Of a stretch of 27,758 bases of DNA, positions 7,181 through 14,957 are shown in pieces. The stretch lies in assembly GCA_014360855.1 (NCBI GenBank), contig JACIWP010000004.1:1-27758 (forward strand). Direction: 5' to 3'. Within the stretch, counting starts at the first letter, position 1. Each line of letters begins with the position of its first letter. Made by a program: the position numbers and the translations under genes. A model generated the notes under the pieces. That model worked only from the letters and a program-made list of their open reading frames with translations, searched no databases and was not told the origin of the DNA. Source of the stretch: Anaerolineae bacterium. GTDB taxonomy: Bacteria; Chloroflexota; Anaerolineae; JACIWP01.

Positions 7181-7882
7181 ATGCCAAGGCGAGCGCCGGC
7201 GCCCGGGGTCATCACAGCGCTGACCTTTCAAAAGAACAGCTCGGATTGGGTGAACCTGTACCTGGACGGGGAGTTCGCCCTGGCGGTGCCGGCGCTCGAA
7301 GCCGGCCGCCTGCGGGTGGGCCAGGCGCTCAACCAGGAAGACCTGGAGCGTCTGGCGGCCGCGGCGGCGCACGCTCGGGCGTACGAACGGGCGTTGAAAT
7401 TCCTGGGCCACCGGCCGCGCAGTATGGCGGAAATGCGGCGGTATCTGGCCGGCAAAGGGGTGGAGCCGGCGCACCTGGAAGCGGTCATCCAGCGGCTCCA
7501 GGAATTGGGCTATCTGGATGACCGAGCCTTTGCCCGCTGGTGGGTGGAAAACCGCCAGCAGTTTCGGCCGCGCGGCATCTATGCCCTGCGGCAGGAACTG
7601 CGCCAGAAGGGCGTGGCCGAAGACATCATTGCGGAAGTATTGGGAGAAATGGTCCCCGTGGAGCGGGAGACAGTGGAGGAGCTGGCACGGCGGCGCGCTG
7701 CGCGACTCCAGGGCGAGGACCGTGCCGGCTTCTACCGCAAGTTGAGCGCCTTTTTACTGCGCCGCGGCTTTGCCGGCGAAGAGGTCTCGGCCGTCGTGGC
7801 GCAATTATGGCGCGAACATCAGGAACAATATCAGGAATCGCTGGACGAACTATCCGCATCACAACACTCGGACATATCATAG
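7181..7882 (+). CDS. recX: Regulatory protein RecX
   Basis: RecX binds within the RecA filament groove and limits RecA activity. The 233 residues show the tandem three-helix repeats of the family: RALKFLGHRPRSMAEMRRYLAGKGV, then LEAVIQRLQELGYLDDRAFARWWVENR, then RGIYALRQELRQKGVAEDIIAEVL. The N-terminal extension (residues 1-60, with VNLYLDGEFALAVP) is typical of longer RecX proteins. ATG 7181 follows GGGAGGGA at 7165-7172; the frame is open upstream to a TTG at 7157, but that would overlap the ribosome binding site. The gene lies downstream of recA, as usual, but is separated by a structured spacer and terminator. rny begins 12 nt after its stop, so recX-rny are likely cotranscribed. Confidence 0.93.
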   Translation: MPRRAPAPGVITALTFQKNSSDWVNLYLDGEFALAVPALEAGRLRVGQALNQEDLERLAAAAAHARAYERALKFLGHRPRSMAEMRRYLAGKGVEPAHLEAVIQRLQELGYLDDRAFARWWVENRQQFRPRGIYALRQELRQKGVAEDIIAEVLGEMVPVERETVEELARRRAARLQGEDRAGFYRKLSAFLLRRGFAGEEVSAVVAQLWREHQEQYQESLDELSASQHSDIS

Positions 7883-7894
7883 GGGGAATACGTT

Positions 7895-9436
7895 ATGGGA
7901 GGAAATGGCAACTTTTGGCTGATGATCATCATCCCGGGCATCGCGGCGGTGGTTGCCTTTTTCCTCGGCTATTTCGTGAAGCAGTATCTGACCGAATCCA
8001 AGCTGGAATCCGCCCGCACGAAGGTACAGCAGATGCTGGCGGAGGCGGAGGCGCGCGCCAAGGAGATCGAGCTGGCGGCACGCGACGAAGGGATTCGGAT
8101 GCGGGATGCCGTGGAAAAGGAGCTGGAGCGCAAGCGGCGGGAGCTGGAAAAGCAGGAGGAACGCCTCCAGGCGAGGCTGGAGAACTTCGACCGCCGGCTG
8201 GAGCAGTTGGAAAAGCGCGAGAAACGCCTCAACCAGCGCCAGAGCCTGCTGGATAAGAAACAGAACGAACTCGAAGAAATGGAGGCCCAGCGCCTGAAGG
8301 AACTGGAGCGCATCGCCGGCCTCACCGTGGAAGAAGCGAAAGAACTGCTCCTGCAGACCGTGGAGCAGGACGCCCGCCAGGACATGGCGCGCATTATCCG
8401 CGAGGTGGAGGCGGAGGCGAAGGAAACCGCCAACCGCAAGGCGCGCGAGATCATCGCCCTGGCCATCCAGCGCCTGGCCGCTGACCAGGTGGCGGAGAGC
8501 ACGGTCAGCACAGTATCCCTGCCCAATGATGACATGAAGGGACGCATCATCGGGCGGGGCGGCAGGAACATCCGTGCGCTGGAAGAGGCGACCGGTGTGG
8601 ACCTGGTAGTGGACGACACGCCCGAAGCGGTCACGATCTCCAGCTTCGACCCGGTGCGGCGGGAGATCGCCCGTCGGGCGCTGAACAAGCTGGTGCAGGA
8701 CGGCCGCATCCATCCGGCGCGCATCGAGAAAGTGGTCAAGACCACCGCGGAGGAGCTGGAGGCGGAAATCATCGAGGAGGGCGAGCGCGCCGCCTACGAG
8801 GCCGGCGTGCACGGCCTGCACCCCGAGCTGATCAAACTGTTGGGGCAGTTGAAGTTCCGCACCAGCTACGGGCAGAACTGTCTGGTGCACTCGCTGGAGA
8901 CGGCCTTCCTGGCCGGCGCCATGGCCGCTGAGTTAGGGGCGGATGTGGCCCTGGCCAAGGAGGGCGGCCTCCTGCACGATATCGGCAAAGCGGTGGACCA
9001 TCACGTGGATGGCCCGCACGCCGCCATCGGCGCGGATATTGCCCGCCGGCTGGGCAAATCCGCCAAAGTGGTGAACTGCATCGCCGCCCACCACGGCGAG
9101 GTGGAGCCGGAAAGTATTGAGGCAGTGCTGGTCAGCGCGGCAGACGCCATCTCCGGCGCGCGGCCCGGCGCCCGCAGGGAATCGCTGGAGAACTACATCA
9201 ACCGCATCAAATCCCTGGAGGCGCTGGCCAATTCCTTCGAGGGGGTGGCGCAGTCCTACGCCATCCAGGCCGGCCGCGAGATCCGCATCATCGTCAAGCC
9301 GGAGGAGATCGACGACTACGCCGCCATCCAGCTCTGCAAGCAAATCGCCAGCAAGGTGGAGGAAAACCTGGAATATCCCGGGCAGATCAAGGTCACCGTC
9401 ATCCGCGAGATGCGGGCAGTGGATTACGCCCGGTAA
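7895..9436 (+). CDS. rny: Ribonuclease Y
   Basis: RNase Y is a membrane-anchored endoribonuclease that starts mRNA decay and processes operon transcripts. The 513-residue length is typical. An N-terminal transmembrane helix (about 8-28, MIIIPGIAAVVAFFLGYFV) is followed by a long charged coiled coil (about 30-205). Next come a KH domain with GRIIGRGGRNIRALEE (216-231), and an HD domain with the metal-binding H361-D362 in GGLLHDIGKAVDHH. The C-terminal RNase Y-specific helical region is present. The ATG is 12 nt after recX, preceded by a weak AGGGGGAA site. A strong terminator follows at 9455-9494. spoVS is the next gene, and in Bacillus subtilis rny and spoVS are also near neighbours (rny-ymdB-spoVS); ymdB is absent here. 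Confidence 0.97.
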   Translation: MGGNGNFWLMIIIPGIAAVVAFFLGYFVKQYLTESKLESARTKVQQMLAEAEARAKEIELAARDEGIRMRDAVEKELERKRRELEKQEERLQARLENFDRRLEQLEKREKRLNQRQSLLDKKQNELEEMEAQRLKELERIAGLTVEEAKELLLQTVEQDARQDMARIIREVEAEAKETANRKAREIIALAIQRLAADQVAESTVSTVSLPNDDMKGRIIGRGGRNIRALEEATGVDLVVDDTPEAVTISSFDPVRREIARRALNKLVQDGRIHPARIEKVVKTTAEELEAEIIEEGERAAYEAGVHGLHPELIKLLGQLKFRTSYGQNCLVHSLETAFLAGAMAAELGADVALAKEGGLLHDIGKAVDHHVDGPHAAIGADIARRLGKSAKVVNCIAAHHGEVEPESIEAVLVSAADAISGARPGARRESLENYINRIKSLEALANSFEGVAQSYAIQAGREIRIIVKPEEIDDYAAIQLCKQIASKVEENLEYPGQIKVTVIREMRAVDYAR

Positions 9437-9454
9437 GCCTGATACAAGCGGTCA

Positions 9455-9494
9455 CAAGAGGGCGCGAAAGAATTTTTCGCGCCCTCTTGCTTTT
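9455..9494 (+). terminator. Rho-independent terminator after rny
   Basis: A perfect 15 bp stem, CAAGAGGGCGCGAAA (9455-9469) with TTTCGCGCCCTCTTG (9475-9489), has a GAATT loop and is followed by CTTTTA. It is the strongest terminator in the window and starts 18 nt after the rny stop codon. Confidence 0.93.
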
Positions 9495-9515
9495 ATGTCG
9501 TATTTCTGCTAAAAT
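9487..9515 (+). promoter_or_regulatory. Candidate spoVS promoter
   Basis: TTGCTT (9487-9492) and TAAAAT (9510-9515) are separated by 17 nt in a locally AT-rich stretch. The -10 matches 5 of 6 consensus bases but the -35 only 3 of 6, and it overlaps the rny terminator. A promoter is needed here because the preceding terminator should isolate spoVS. Confidence 0.45.
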
Positions 9516-9707
9516 AATAAGCAAGGAGTTTAGCAAGCGTAGGGAATGGGTGGGACGCCGGCTGTCCAAACAGCCGCACTGCTCATCGGCCCCTGTTGGA
9601 GACCAGGGAAGGGCGCGCAAGGACCTCTCTGACTGTGTCAGCGGACTCGCATACACAAACGGCCGAGCATTCAACACGACAGGGGAGCACCCGAGGAGGC
9701 ATTGGCA
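9516..9707 (+). other. Long spoVS leader with small hairpins
   Basis: About 190 nt without a convincing gene separate the candidate promoter from spoVS. Hairpins visible are CGGCTGT/ACAGCCG with a CCAA loop (9559-9576) and CTGAC/GTCAG (9629-9641). An 88-codon open frame runs through it in another phase but lacks a ribosome binding site and any recognisable motif. The leader may affect spoVS stability or translation; no known riboswitch was recognised. Confidence 0.35.
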
Positions 9708-9968
9708 ATGGAAGTCATCAAGGTTTCAGCGAGGTCCCGGTCCACAGCGGTAGCAGGGGCGATCGCGGGTGTCATCCGAGAGAGCAAGCGCGCCGAGGTC
9801 CAGGCGATCGGCGCCGGCGCGGTGAACCAGGCGATCAAAGCCGTTGCCATCGCCCGGGGCTATCTGGCCCTCGATGGCATCGACGTGATCTGCATCCCTT
9901 CTTTCACGGAAGTGGAAATTGAAGGGCAGGAACGCACCGCGGTCCGGCTGGTCGTCGAACCGCGCTAA
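9708..9968 (+). CDS. spoVS: Stage V sporulation protein S family (SpoVS, Alba-like)
   Basis: SpoVS is a small Alba-fold protein. In Bacillus it affects the transition from septation to spore coat and cortex formation, but homologues are widespread in non-spore-formers, where a nucleic-acid-binding regulatory role is supposed. The 86-residue length is exactly that of the family, with the characteristic VIKVSARSRSTAVAGAIAGV, IGAGAVNQAIKAVAIARGYL and IPSFTEVEIEG segments. ATG 9708 is chosen because GAGGAGG (9693-9699) lies 8 nt upstream; an in-frame TTG at 9702 is less likely. The gene is convergent with ricT. Its terminator (10062-10093) lies within the end of that gene. No other sporulation genes occur in the window. 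Confidence 0.95.
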   Translation: MEVIKVSARSRSTAVAGAIAGVIRESKRAEVQAIGAGAVNQAIKAVAIARGYLALDGIDVICIPSFTEVEIEGQERTAVRLVVEPR

Positions 9969-9982
9969 AGGGACGATCCAGC

Positions 9983-10008
9983 TCCGGCGCGCTGTGGAGC
10001 GCGCCGGA
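9983..10008 (+). other. Strong GC hairpin after spoVS
   Basis: TCCGGCGCGCT (9983-9993) and AGCGCGCCGGA (9998-10008) form an 11 bp perfect stem with a GTGG loop, 15 nt after the spoVS stop. No T-run follows, so it may stabilise the 3' end or block exonucleases rather than terminate transcription itself. Confidence 0.5.
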
Positions 10009-10054
10009 CCGTTGGCTGGCCAGCACCGCCCCGGGCAGTGAGACAGAGCCAGGC

Positions 10055-11116
10055 TTACGAAGCGCCGCGCGCAGCGCGGCGCTTTTTCTTTTTGCGCTTA
10101 CGGCGCTCCGCCTTCCCGCCGCCCCTCGCCGGCGCCTCGCTCTCCTCTCGCTCCGGCACCAGCTCTTCTTCCTCGGCCTCCTCGACCACCTCTTCCGGCC
10201 CTTCAGCGGTTTCCACCGGGCCGGCGAACAGGCTGGCGATATCCTCTTCCATATGGGCCAGCAGATCTGCCGGCGCACCCGCCGGCTTGGTCCCTTTCAC
10301 ATCGGCCAGGTACGGTTCCAGGTCCTCCAGCCCCTCGGGCCGGAACTCGATGATCGCCTCGCTGGGGAGCTGTACCCGGACCGTGCCGGCCAACACGTTG
10401 TGGGATATCACTTTCCCCGGGCCTTCGGGGGTGGTGATGGTGCTTCCCACTTTCGGCAGGCGGGCTTTGACCTCGGCGTAGAAATTATGCTCGTAGCTCA
10501 GACAGCAGAGGAGCCGGCCGCAGATGCCGGAGATCTCCGAGGGGTTCAGCGGCAGGTCCTGCTGTTTGGCCATCTTGATGGAGGTGGGCGCGAACTCGCA
10601 CAGCCAGGTGGAACAGCACAGCGGCCGGCCGCAGGGCCCCAGCCCCCCCATCAGCTTGGCCTCGTCGCGCACGCCGATCTGGCGCAGTTCGATGCGCGTC
10701 TTGAACGTCTTGGCCAAATCCCGCACCAGGGCGCGAAAATCCACGCGGTGCTCGGCCGTGAAATAGAAGGTAAGGTGCGAGCCGTCGAAGTTATATTCGG
10801 CTCGCACCAGCTTCATCGGAAGCTGATGCTCCGCCACCTTAGCCTTGCAGATCTCCAGCGCTTCCTTCTCTTTAGCGGCGAAGGACTCGGCCAGCAGGAG
10901 GTCCCAGGGTTCGGCCTTGCGCACCACCGGCTTCAGCTTGCCCACAATTTCCCCTTCCGGGACCTCGTGCGGGGGCTGGACAACCCGCCCCAGCTCGCGC
11001 CCTCGCACGGTTTCCACGATGACGTAATCGCCGGCCTGTAGATCATCGAATTCCCCCGGGTCGAACGAGTAAATTTTCGTGGCCGGTCCAAAACGCACCC
11101 CAACTACCTTTGGCAT
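10055..11116 (-). CDS. ricT: PSP1-domain protein RicT (YaaT)
   Basis: In Bacillus, RicT with RicA and RicF forms the iron-sulphur Y-complex that modulates RNase Y-dependent RNA maturation and affects competence, biofilm and sporulation. Here the 353-residue protein has the PSP1 domain. Within it are seven conserved-type cysteines in two clusters: GPCGRPLCCSTWLC (C162, C167, C168, C173) and GICGRLLCC (C199, C204, C205), suited to Fe-S cluster binding. Residues about 285-353 are a low-complexity tail, first acidic (EEVVEEAEEEELVPEREE) and then basic (ERRKRKKKKRR). ATG 11116 lies 2 nt after the holB stop, with AGGAG about 10 nt upstream inside holB. The open frame extends 16 codons further but overlaps holB. 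The holB-ricT order is conserved in Firmicutes. Confidence 0.93.
   Translation of the reverse strand: MPKVVGVRFGPATKIYSFDPGEFDDLQAGDYVIVETVRGRELGRVVQPPHEVPEGEIVGKLKPVVRKAEPWDLLLAESFAAKEKEALEICKAKVAEHQLPMKLVRAEYNFDGSHLTFYFTAEHRVDFRALVRDLAKTFKTRIELRQIGVRDEAKLMGGLGPCGRPLCCSTWLCEFAPTSIKMAKQQDLPLNPSEISGICGRLLCCLSYEHNFYAEVKARLPKVGSTITTPEGPGKVISHNVLAGTVRVQLPSEAIIEFRPEGLEDLEPYLADVKGTKPAGAPADLLAHMEEDIASLFAGPVETAEGPEEVVEEAEEEELVPEREESEAPARGGGKAERRKRKKKKRRAARGAS
10062..10093 (+). terminator. spoVS terminator located inside the ricT 3' coding end
   Basis: GCGCCGCGC (10062-10070) and GCGCGGCGC (10074-10082) form a 9 bp stem with a GCA loop, followed by TTTTTCTTTTT (10083-10093). Read on the plus strand this is a textbook intrinsic terminator for spoVS. 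On the minus strand the same bases are the last codons of ricT, encoding its Lys/Arg-rich tail, and no T-run follows in that direction. Confidence 0.82.
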
Positions 11117-11118
11117 CG

Positions 11119-12129
11119 TTATCCAGCTCCTGGTAACGCGCCTGGCATCCGCATGACCAGCCATTCCATGGCCAGGCGCGCGTTCACATTCTTTTGTAAC
11201 GCATCTGCGCAGGTTTGTAAAGCGGTCAGCACGGCGAAAACCTGCTCGCGCGAGACGCCGGCGCTGTAGCGCCGCAGTTCCTCCGTGCGGTCCAGGTTGA
11301 CGACCCGTCCCTCCAGGCCCTGCTGGACCAGCAGGAGGTCACGCCACCAGCTCAGCCATACGGCCAGCATTTCGGGCAGGGCGTCGGGAGACTGGGCCAG
11401 CTTGCCGGCCGCCCACAGGCGCTCCGTCCAGCCGGCAGAGAGCAATTCCAGCAGTCGCTCCAACTGCGCCTGCCGGAAAGCCTGCAGTTCGGACGAGGAC
11501 GCCATGGCCAGCGCCCGCCCCGGGCGCCCCTGGCTCAGCCGCGCCAGCAGGCGCGCCGTTTCTTCCCCCACGCCCCAGCGCGAGCGCAGTGCCTCTTCGA
11601 TAACCTCCCGCGGCTGGGGATGCAGAAGCACTTTCTGGCATCGGGAGACAATGGTGGGCATGACCAGCTCCTCGGAGGAGGCGGTCAGCAGGAAGAGCAC
11701 ATGCGCCGGCGGCTCCTCCAGCGTCTTTAATAACGCGTTGGCCGCGCTCTCGTTGGCGAACTCCACGTTGCACAGAATGTACACCCGCCAGCGCCCCTCC
11801 ATCGGGGAAAGGCTGGCCTCCCGTCGAATGGCGCGCACCTGTTCCACCAGGATGGCGCCGTTCTCCCCCTCGCCCCGCACCGTCATAATATCGGGATGTT
11901 TATCCGCCGCCGCCAGCCGGCACGAGCGGCAGGCGTTGCACGGCCGGCGTGCATCTTCCGCCTGGCAGTTGAGGGCGCGCGCAAAGGCCCGCGCCAAGGT
12001 GCGCTTGCCCACCTGCGGCGGGCCCAGGAACAGATAGGCATGGGACAGCCGGCCCTGTTCCACCACCGCCTGCAGAAGGCGCACGACCGGCACATGACCG
12101 ATTATTCCCCAGTCTCCCGCTTCGTTCAT
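11119..12129 (-). CDS. holB: DNA polymerase III subunit delta prime
   Basis: Delta prime is the stator of the clamp loader, which loads the beta sliding clamp on DNA. The 336 residues show a RecA-like AAA+ domain with P-loop GPPQVGKRT (36-44). A zinc module follows with C55, C64, C67 and C70, the same 9-3-3 spacing as in the Escherichia coli protein. Next come ANALLKTLEEPP and the sensor SRC motif (TIVSRC), then the C-terminal collar region. The Walker B acidic residues are degenerate (ILCNVEFAN), as expected for a subunit that need not hydrolyse ATP. The start codon overlaps the stop of the upstream MFS-GT gene as ATGA, implying translational coupling, and ricT follows after 2 nt. Confidence 0.93.
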   Translation of the reverse strand: MNEAGDWGIIGHVPVVRLLQAVVEQGRLSHAYLFLGPPQVGKRTLARAFARALNCQAEDARRPCNACRSCRLAAADKHPDIMTVRGEGENGAILVEQVRAIRREASLSPMEGRWRVYILCNVEFANESAANALLKTLEEPPAHVLFLLTASSEELVMPTIVSRCQKVLLHPQPREVIEEALRSRWGVGEETARLLARLSQGRPGRALAMASSSELQAFRQAQLERLLELLSAGWTERLWAAGKLAQSPDALPEMLAVWLSWWRDLLLVQQGLEGRVVNLDRTEELRRYSAGVSREQVFAVLTALQTCADALQKNVNARLAMEWLVMRMPGALPGAG

Positions 12130-14675
12130 CCCGTATCCTGCACTGCATCCGGATTCTCATATTGTACCACAACGTGCGCGGAATCCGAAACCGCCGCGCC
12201 GCTCTCCTCGTCCATCCAGCGGAGCACGTGGGCCGCGATCCGGACAGCGGCGTGCGGGTCGGCCAGACGGCCGGCGCGCTCCGCCATCTCCGCCAGCAGA
12301 GGATTAGCCGGTCTCAGCCATTCGGCCAGCACCATGCCCACATGGGCCGGCGGGTCCAGCACCGCGCCACAGCCGGCCCCCACCACCAGCGCCACACTGG
12401 CATCATCCTGGCCCTCCTCCGGCAGTAACAGCACCGGCAACCGCGCCGCCAGCGCTTCCGCGATGATGCTGGAGCCGGCGCGGGTGATCAACACATCGGA
12501 GGCCTGCAGGAGCGCCGGCAGATGCTCCACGAAAGGCAGGATACGCACCGGCACCTGCCAAGGCAGGCTTTTCAGGCGCCTCATGCGGCGGGGAGACGAG
12601 ACCCCGGCTATTATTATTTGCATCGCCTGCCGGCTCTCCGCCAGCGCCCGACAGCACTCCCAGAAGGAGCGGCTCCAGCGCCGGCCGCACACCACCAGCA
12701 CCGTCGGCAGGTGCTCATCCCAGCCCAACTGCCGGCGCATCTGATCTTTGGGAAGCCCTTCTGCGGACAGCGAGGGGTGGATAGGCAGGCCGAGGACGTG
12801 GACCTTTGCCGGCGGTATGCCGGCGGCGCGCGCGTTCTCGGCCGCCATCTGAGTGGGGACCACGCACCAGTCTATCTCACCCTGCGCCCACAGCGGGTCC
12901 ACGCGCGCCAGTTGTGGGATAACCGCTATCACGCTGGGCAAGGGGTCCATTCGCCGGCGCAGGCGGCCGCACAGATGACACAGCATGGGATCGAGACAGA
13001 GCACCGCCTCGGGCCGCAGAGCTTGCAAGAGGGCGCGCACCGCCGGCCCCAGCAGTGCCTGCGCCAGGGACAGCCGCCAGCGCGCGAGTGCAGGGCGGGA
13101 ACGCAGTCGTGTATCGAGCCAGGAGCCGGGCCCGGCATGCCGGCGGAGCCATGCGCTCAGGCGTCGGATGAACGCCGGCTGATAGTCCAGGACATCGGCC
13201 AGCGTGACCTGAACAGTATCCGAGAGCGCGGTGAGGGCCTGCTGAAGGGCCAGGCCGGCGTTCCATGCGCCGCGATCATGCTGGGATGCCAGGATAAGGA
13301 CTTGCCGGCGGCCGGCTTCCATGTCGGCGGCACAGCGCTCCTGCACCCGAGCGCGGTACACCGCCGGCATGTTGGCCAACGTGATAAGCCAGGTGATGAG
13401 GATTAACCCCGTCAGGATAAAGCACACGGTGGGAATGCCCAGGGTGTCGGCCACCGCGCCCAACCCTAGCATCGGCGGGATGCCGATCAGGTTGGAGAGC
13501 AGGAACTGGACGGAATAGACGCGCCCTCGGATGTAGGACGGCGAGCGCTCCTGGATGGCGGTCTGGGAGACGGTGTTGAGGGTGGCCATCCAGAAGCCGG
13601 CCAGCAGAGCGATCGCCATGATGCCCATGGTCAGGGTGAAGGCATGGCCCGGGTAAATCTCAAACAGCGGGGCGCGGGCCGAAAGATGCCCACGGCTGAG
13701 GTATCCCAGCAGGCCAAAGGCCAGCGCAGAGCCCATCAGGGCCAGGCTGGCCCAGGCCTCGCGCGCCAGCCGGCGGCCCCAGCGGCCCAGGGCCGCGGTG
13801 GAGAGCGCCATGCCCACGCCGGCCGGCGAGAATATATACACGGCGTCCTCGGCAGACATGCCCAGCACGCGGGCGGCGAAACCGGGCGCCATCATGCCCA
13901 TCACCATGAGCAGGGTGGCGATAAGGGTCACGTGCCCCATCGGGATAGCGATCTCGCGGCGCGAGACGACGAAGGCCAGGCCCTCGCGCAGTTCGTGCCA
14001 GGTGCGGCGCAGGGACGAGACAGCGGCCGGCGCCGCGCGGGGAGCCGGCCGGTCCGGCGGCAGGCTGATCGCCAGGCCGGTGACGGCCAAATAGGCAACG
14101 GAAAGGATCAGGAAGGTGATGGGAATACCGAGGAACTTGACCGCCAGCGGCACCAGCACCAGCAGGCCGATGCCTTGCGCCAGAATGGAGGTGAGATTGA
14201 ACAGCGCGTTGGCCGCCAGCAGATTGGATTCGCCGACGACGAGCGGCACCTTGGCCCACATGGCCGGCGCCAGGAACTGCCCCAGCGTGGCCGAGACGAA
14301 GGTGACCAGATACATGGCCACCAGCGCCTGCCAGCCCGTCAGCAGTTTCAGCGCCAGCACATACCCGAAGATGCTCAAGGCGCGGAGGAGGTTGGAGACC
14401 ACCAGCACCGTTTTTTTGGAGAGCCGGTCCACCACCACGCCGGCCAGCGTGCTGAACAGCACCCCCGGCAGGCTGAACGCCAGGATCATAAAGCCCACAT
14501 AGGTTGTGGAACCGGTGAGATGCTCGATGGCGACCATCTGGGCAAAGTGAATGCCGTTCTGCGCGGAAAGCCCGATGGTCTCCACCAACCACAGACGCAC
14601 GAAGGCTGGGTTATTCAACAGGCTGAGAAAGCCCTGGTGTCTCTCCGAGCTCATGCCAGCAGGCTTGTCCTTCAC
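12126..14675 (-). CDS. MFS transporter fused to an MGDG-synthase/MurG-like glycosyltransferase
   Basis: A single uninterrupted 849-residue frame joins two domains. Residues about 15-440 are a 12-helix major facilitator permease of the EntS/MFS_3 type, with the loop motif GVVVDRLSKKTVLVVSNLLRA (79-100). Residues about 457-830 resemble glycosyltransferase family 28 in its MGDG-synthase branch. The N-terminal part (VLILASQHDRGAWNAG, then CVVPTQMAAENARAAGIPPAKVHVLGLPIHP) precedes a GT28 C-terminal nucleotide-sugar fold with TRAGSSIIAEALAARLP (731-747, E740). The fusion suggests that a glycolipid made by the C-terminal domain may be moved by the permease, but substrate is unknown. The GTG start at 14675 overlaps the DUF951 stop as GTGA; ATG 14654 is an alternative. 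Neither has a strong ribosome binding site, so coupling is likely. Its stop overlaps holB as ATGA. Confidence 0.88.
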   Translation of the reverse strand: MKDKPAGMSSERHQGFLSLLNNPAFVRLWLVETIGLSAQNGIHFAQMVAIEHLTGSTTYVGFMILAFSLPGVLFSTLAGVVVDRLSKKTVLVVSNLLRALSIFGYVLALKLLTGWQALVAMYLVTFVSATLGQFLAPAMWAKVPLVVGESNLLAANALFNLTSILAQGIGLLVLVPLAVKFLGIPITFLILSVAYLAVTGLAISLPPDRPAPRAAPAAVSSLRRTWHELREGLAFVVSRREIAIPMGHVTLIATLLMVMGMMAPGFAARVLGMSAEDAVYIFSPAGVGMALSTAALGRWGRRLAREAWASLALMGSALAFGLLGYLSRGHLSARAPLFEIYPGHAFTLTMGIMAIALLAGFWMATLNTVSQTAIQERSPSYIRGRVYSVQFLLSNLIGIPPMLGLGAVADTLGIPTVCFILTGLILITWLITLANMPAVYRARVQERCAADMEAGRRQVLILASQHDRGAWNAGLALQQALTALSDTVQVTLADVLDYQPAFIRRLSAWLRRHAGPGSWLDTRLRSRPALARWRLSLAQALLGPAVRALLQALRPEAVLCLDPMLCHLCGRLRRRMDPLPSVIAVIPQLARVDPLWAQGEIDWCVVPTQMAAENARAAGIPPAKVHVLGLPIHPSLSAEGLPKDQMRRQLGWDEHLPTVLVVCGRRWSRSFWECCRALAESRQAMQIIIAGVSSPRRMRRLKSLPWQVPVRILPFVEHLPALLQASDVLITRAGSSIIAEALAARLPVLLLPEEGQDDASVALVVGAGCGAVLDPPAHVGMVLAEWLRPANPLLAEMAERAGRLADPHAAVRIAAHVLRWMDEESGAAVSDSAHVVVQYENPDAVQDTG

Positions 14676-14905
14676 GGAAGTTGGGGAGGAGATGTGCCGG
14701 CGGCATCTGGAAGCGGTTCATCGAGCCACTTTTTGACCCGTTTGAGAAACGTACTGCGGGGCAACAGCACGCGCCGGCCGCATCCCAGACAGCGGATGCC
14801 GATATCCGTGCCCAACCGCACCACCACCCACTTATCGGACCCGCAGGGATGGGGTTTGCGCAACTGCACCACCTGCCCCATGCGGATCTCCCGATACTCT
14901 GACAT
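14672..14905 (-). CDS. DUF951 family zinc-binding-type small protein
   Basis: Conserved bacterial protein of unknown function (DUF951, YyzM-like). The 77 residues carry the family core MGQVVQLRKPHPCG, followed by WVVVRLGTDIGIRCLGCGRRVLLPRS and a basic FLKRVKKWL end. The three cysteines in HPCG and CLGCG suggest metal binding, though only three are visible. ATG 14905 is chosen because GGGAG is 6 nt upstream and the family starts here; the longer open frame runs through the promoter. The 13-residue tail after KKWL (DEPLPDAAGTSPP) is an extension. It is the first gene of the minus-strand operon with MFS-GT, holB and ricT, and its TGA stop overlaps the GTG start of MFS-GT. Confidence 0.88.
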   Translation of the reverse strand: MSEYREIRMGQVVQLRKPHPCGSDKWVVVRLGTDIGIRCLGCGRRVLLPRSTFLKRVKKWLDEPLPDAAGTSPPQLP

Positions 14906-14957
14906 CACCATCTCCCTTTTCCCCGCAGAAATGACCTCGCCTTGGGATTCCGCCGGC

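Noticed and set aside
6687..7474. Protein-coding gene on either strand in the recA-recX spacer
   Set aside because: The open frames there lack ribosome binding sites and motifs, overlap the terminator or recX, and have antisense-like composition.
10062..10093. Terminator for ricT on the minus strand
   Set aside because: On that strand the A-run precedes the hairpin and no T-run follows; it can only work as a terminator for the plus-strand spoVS transcript.
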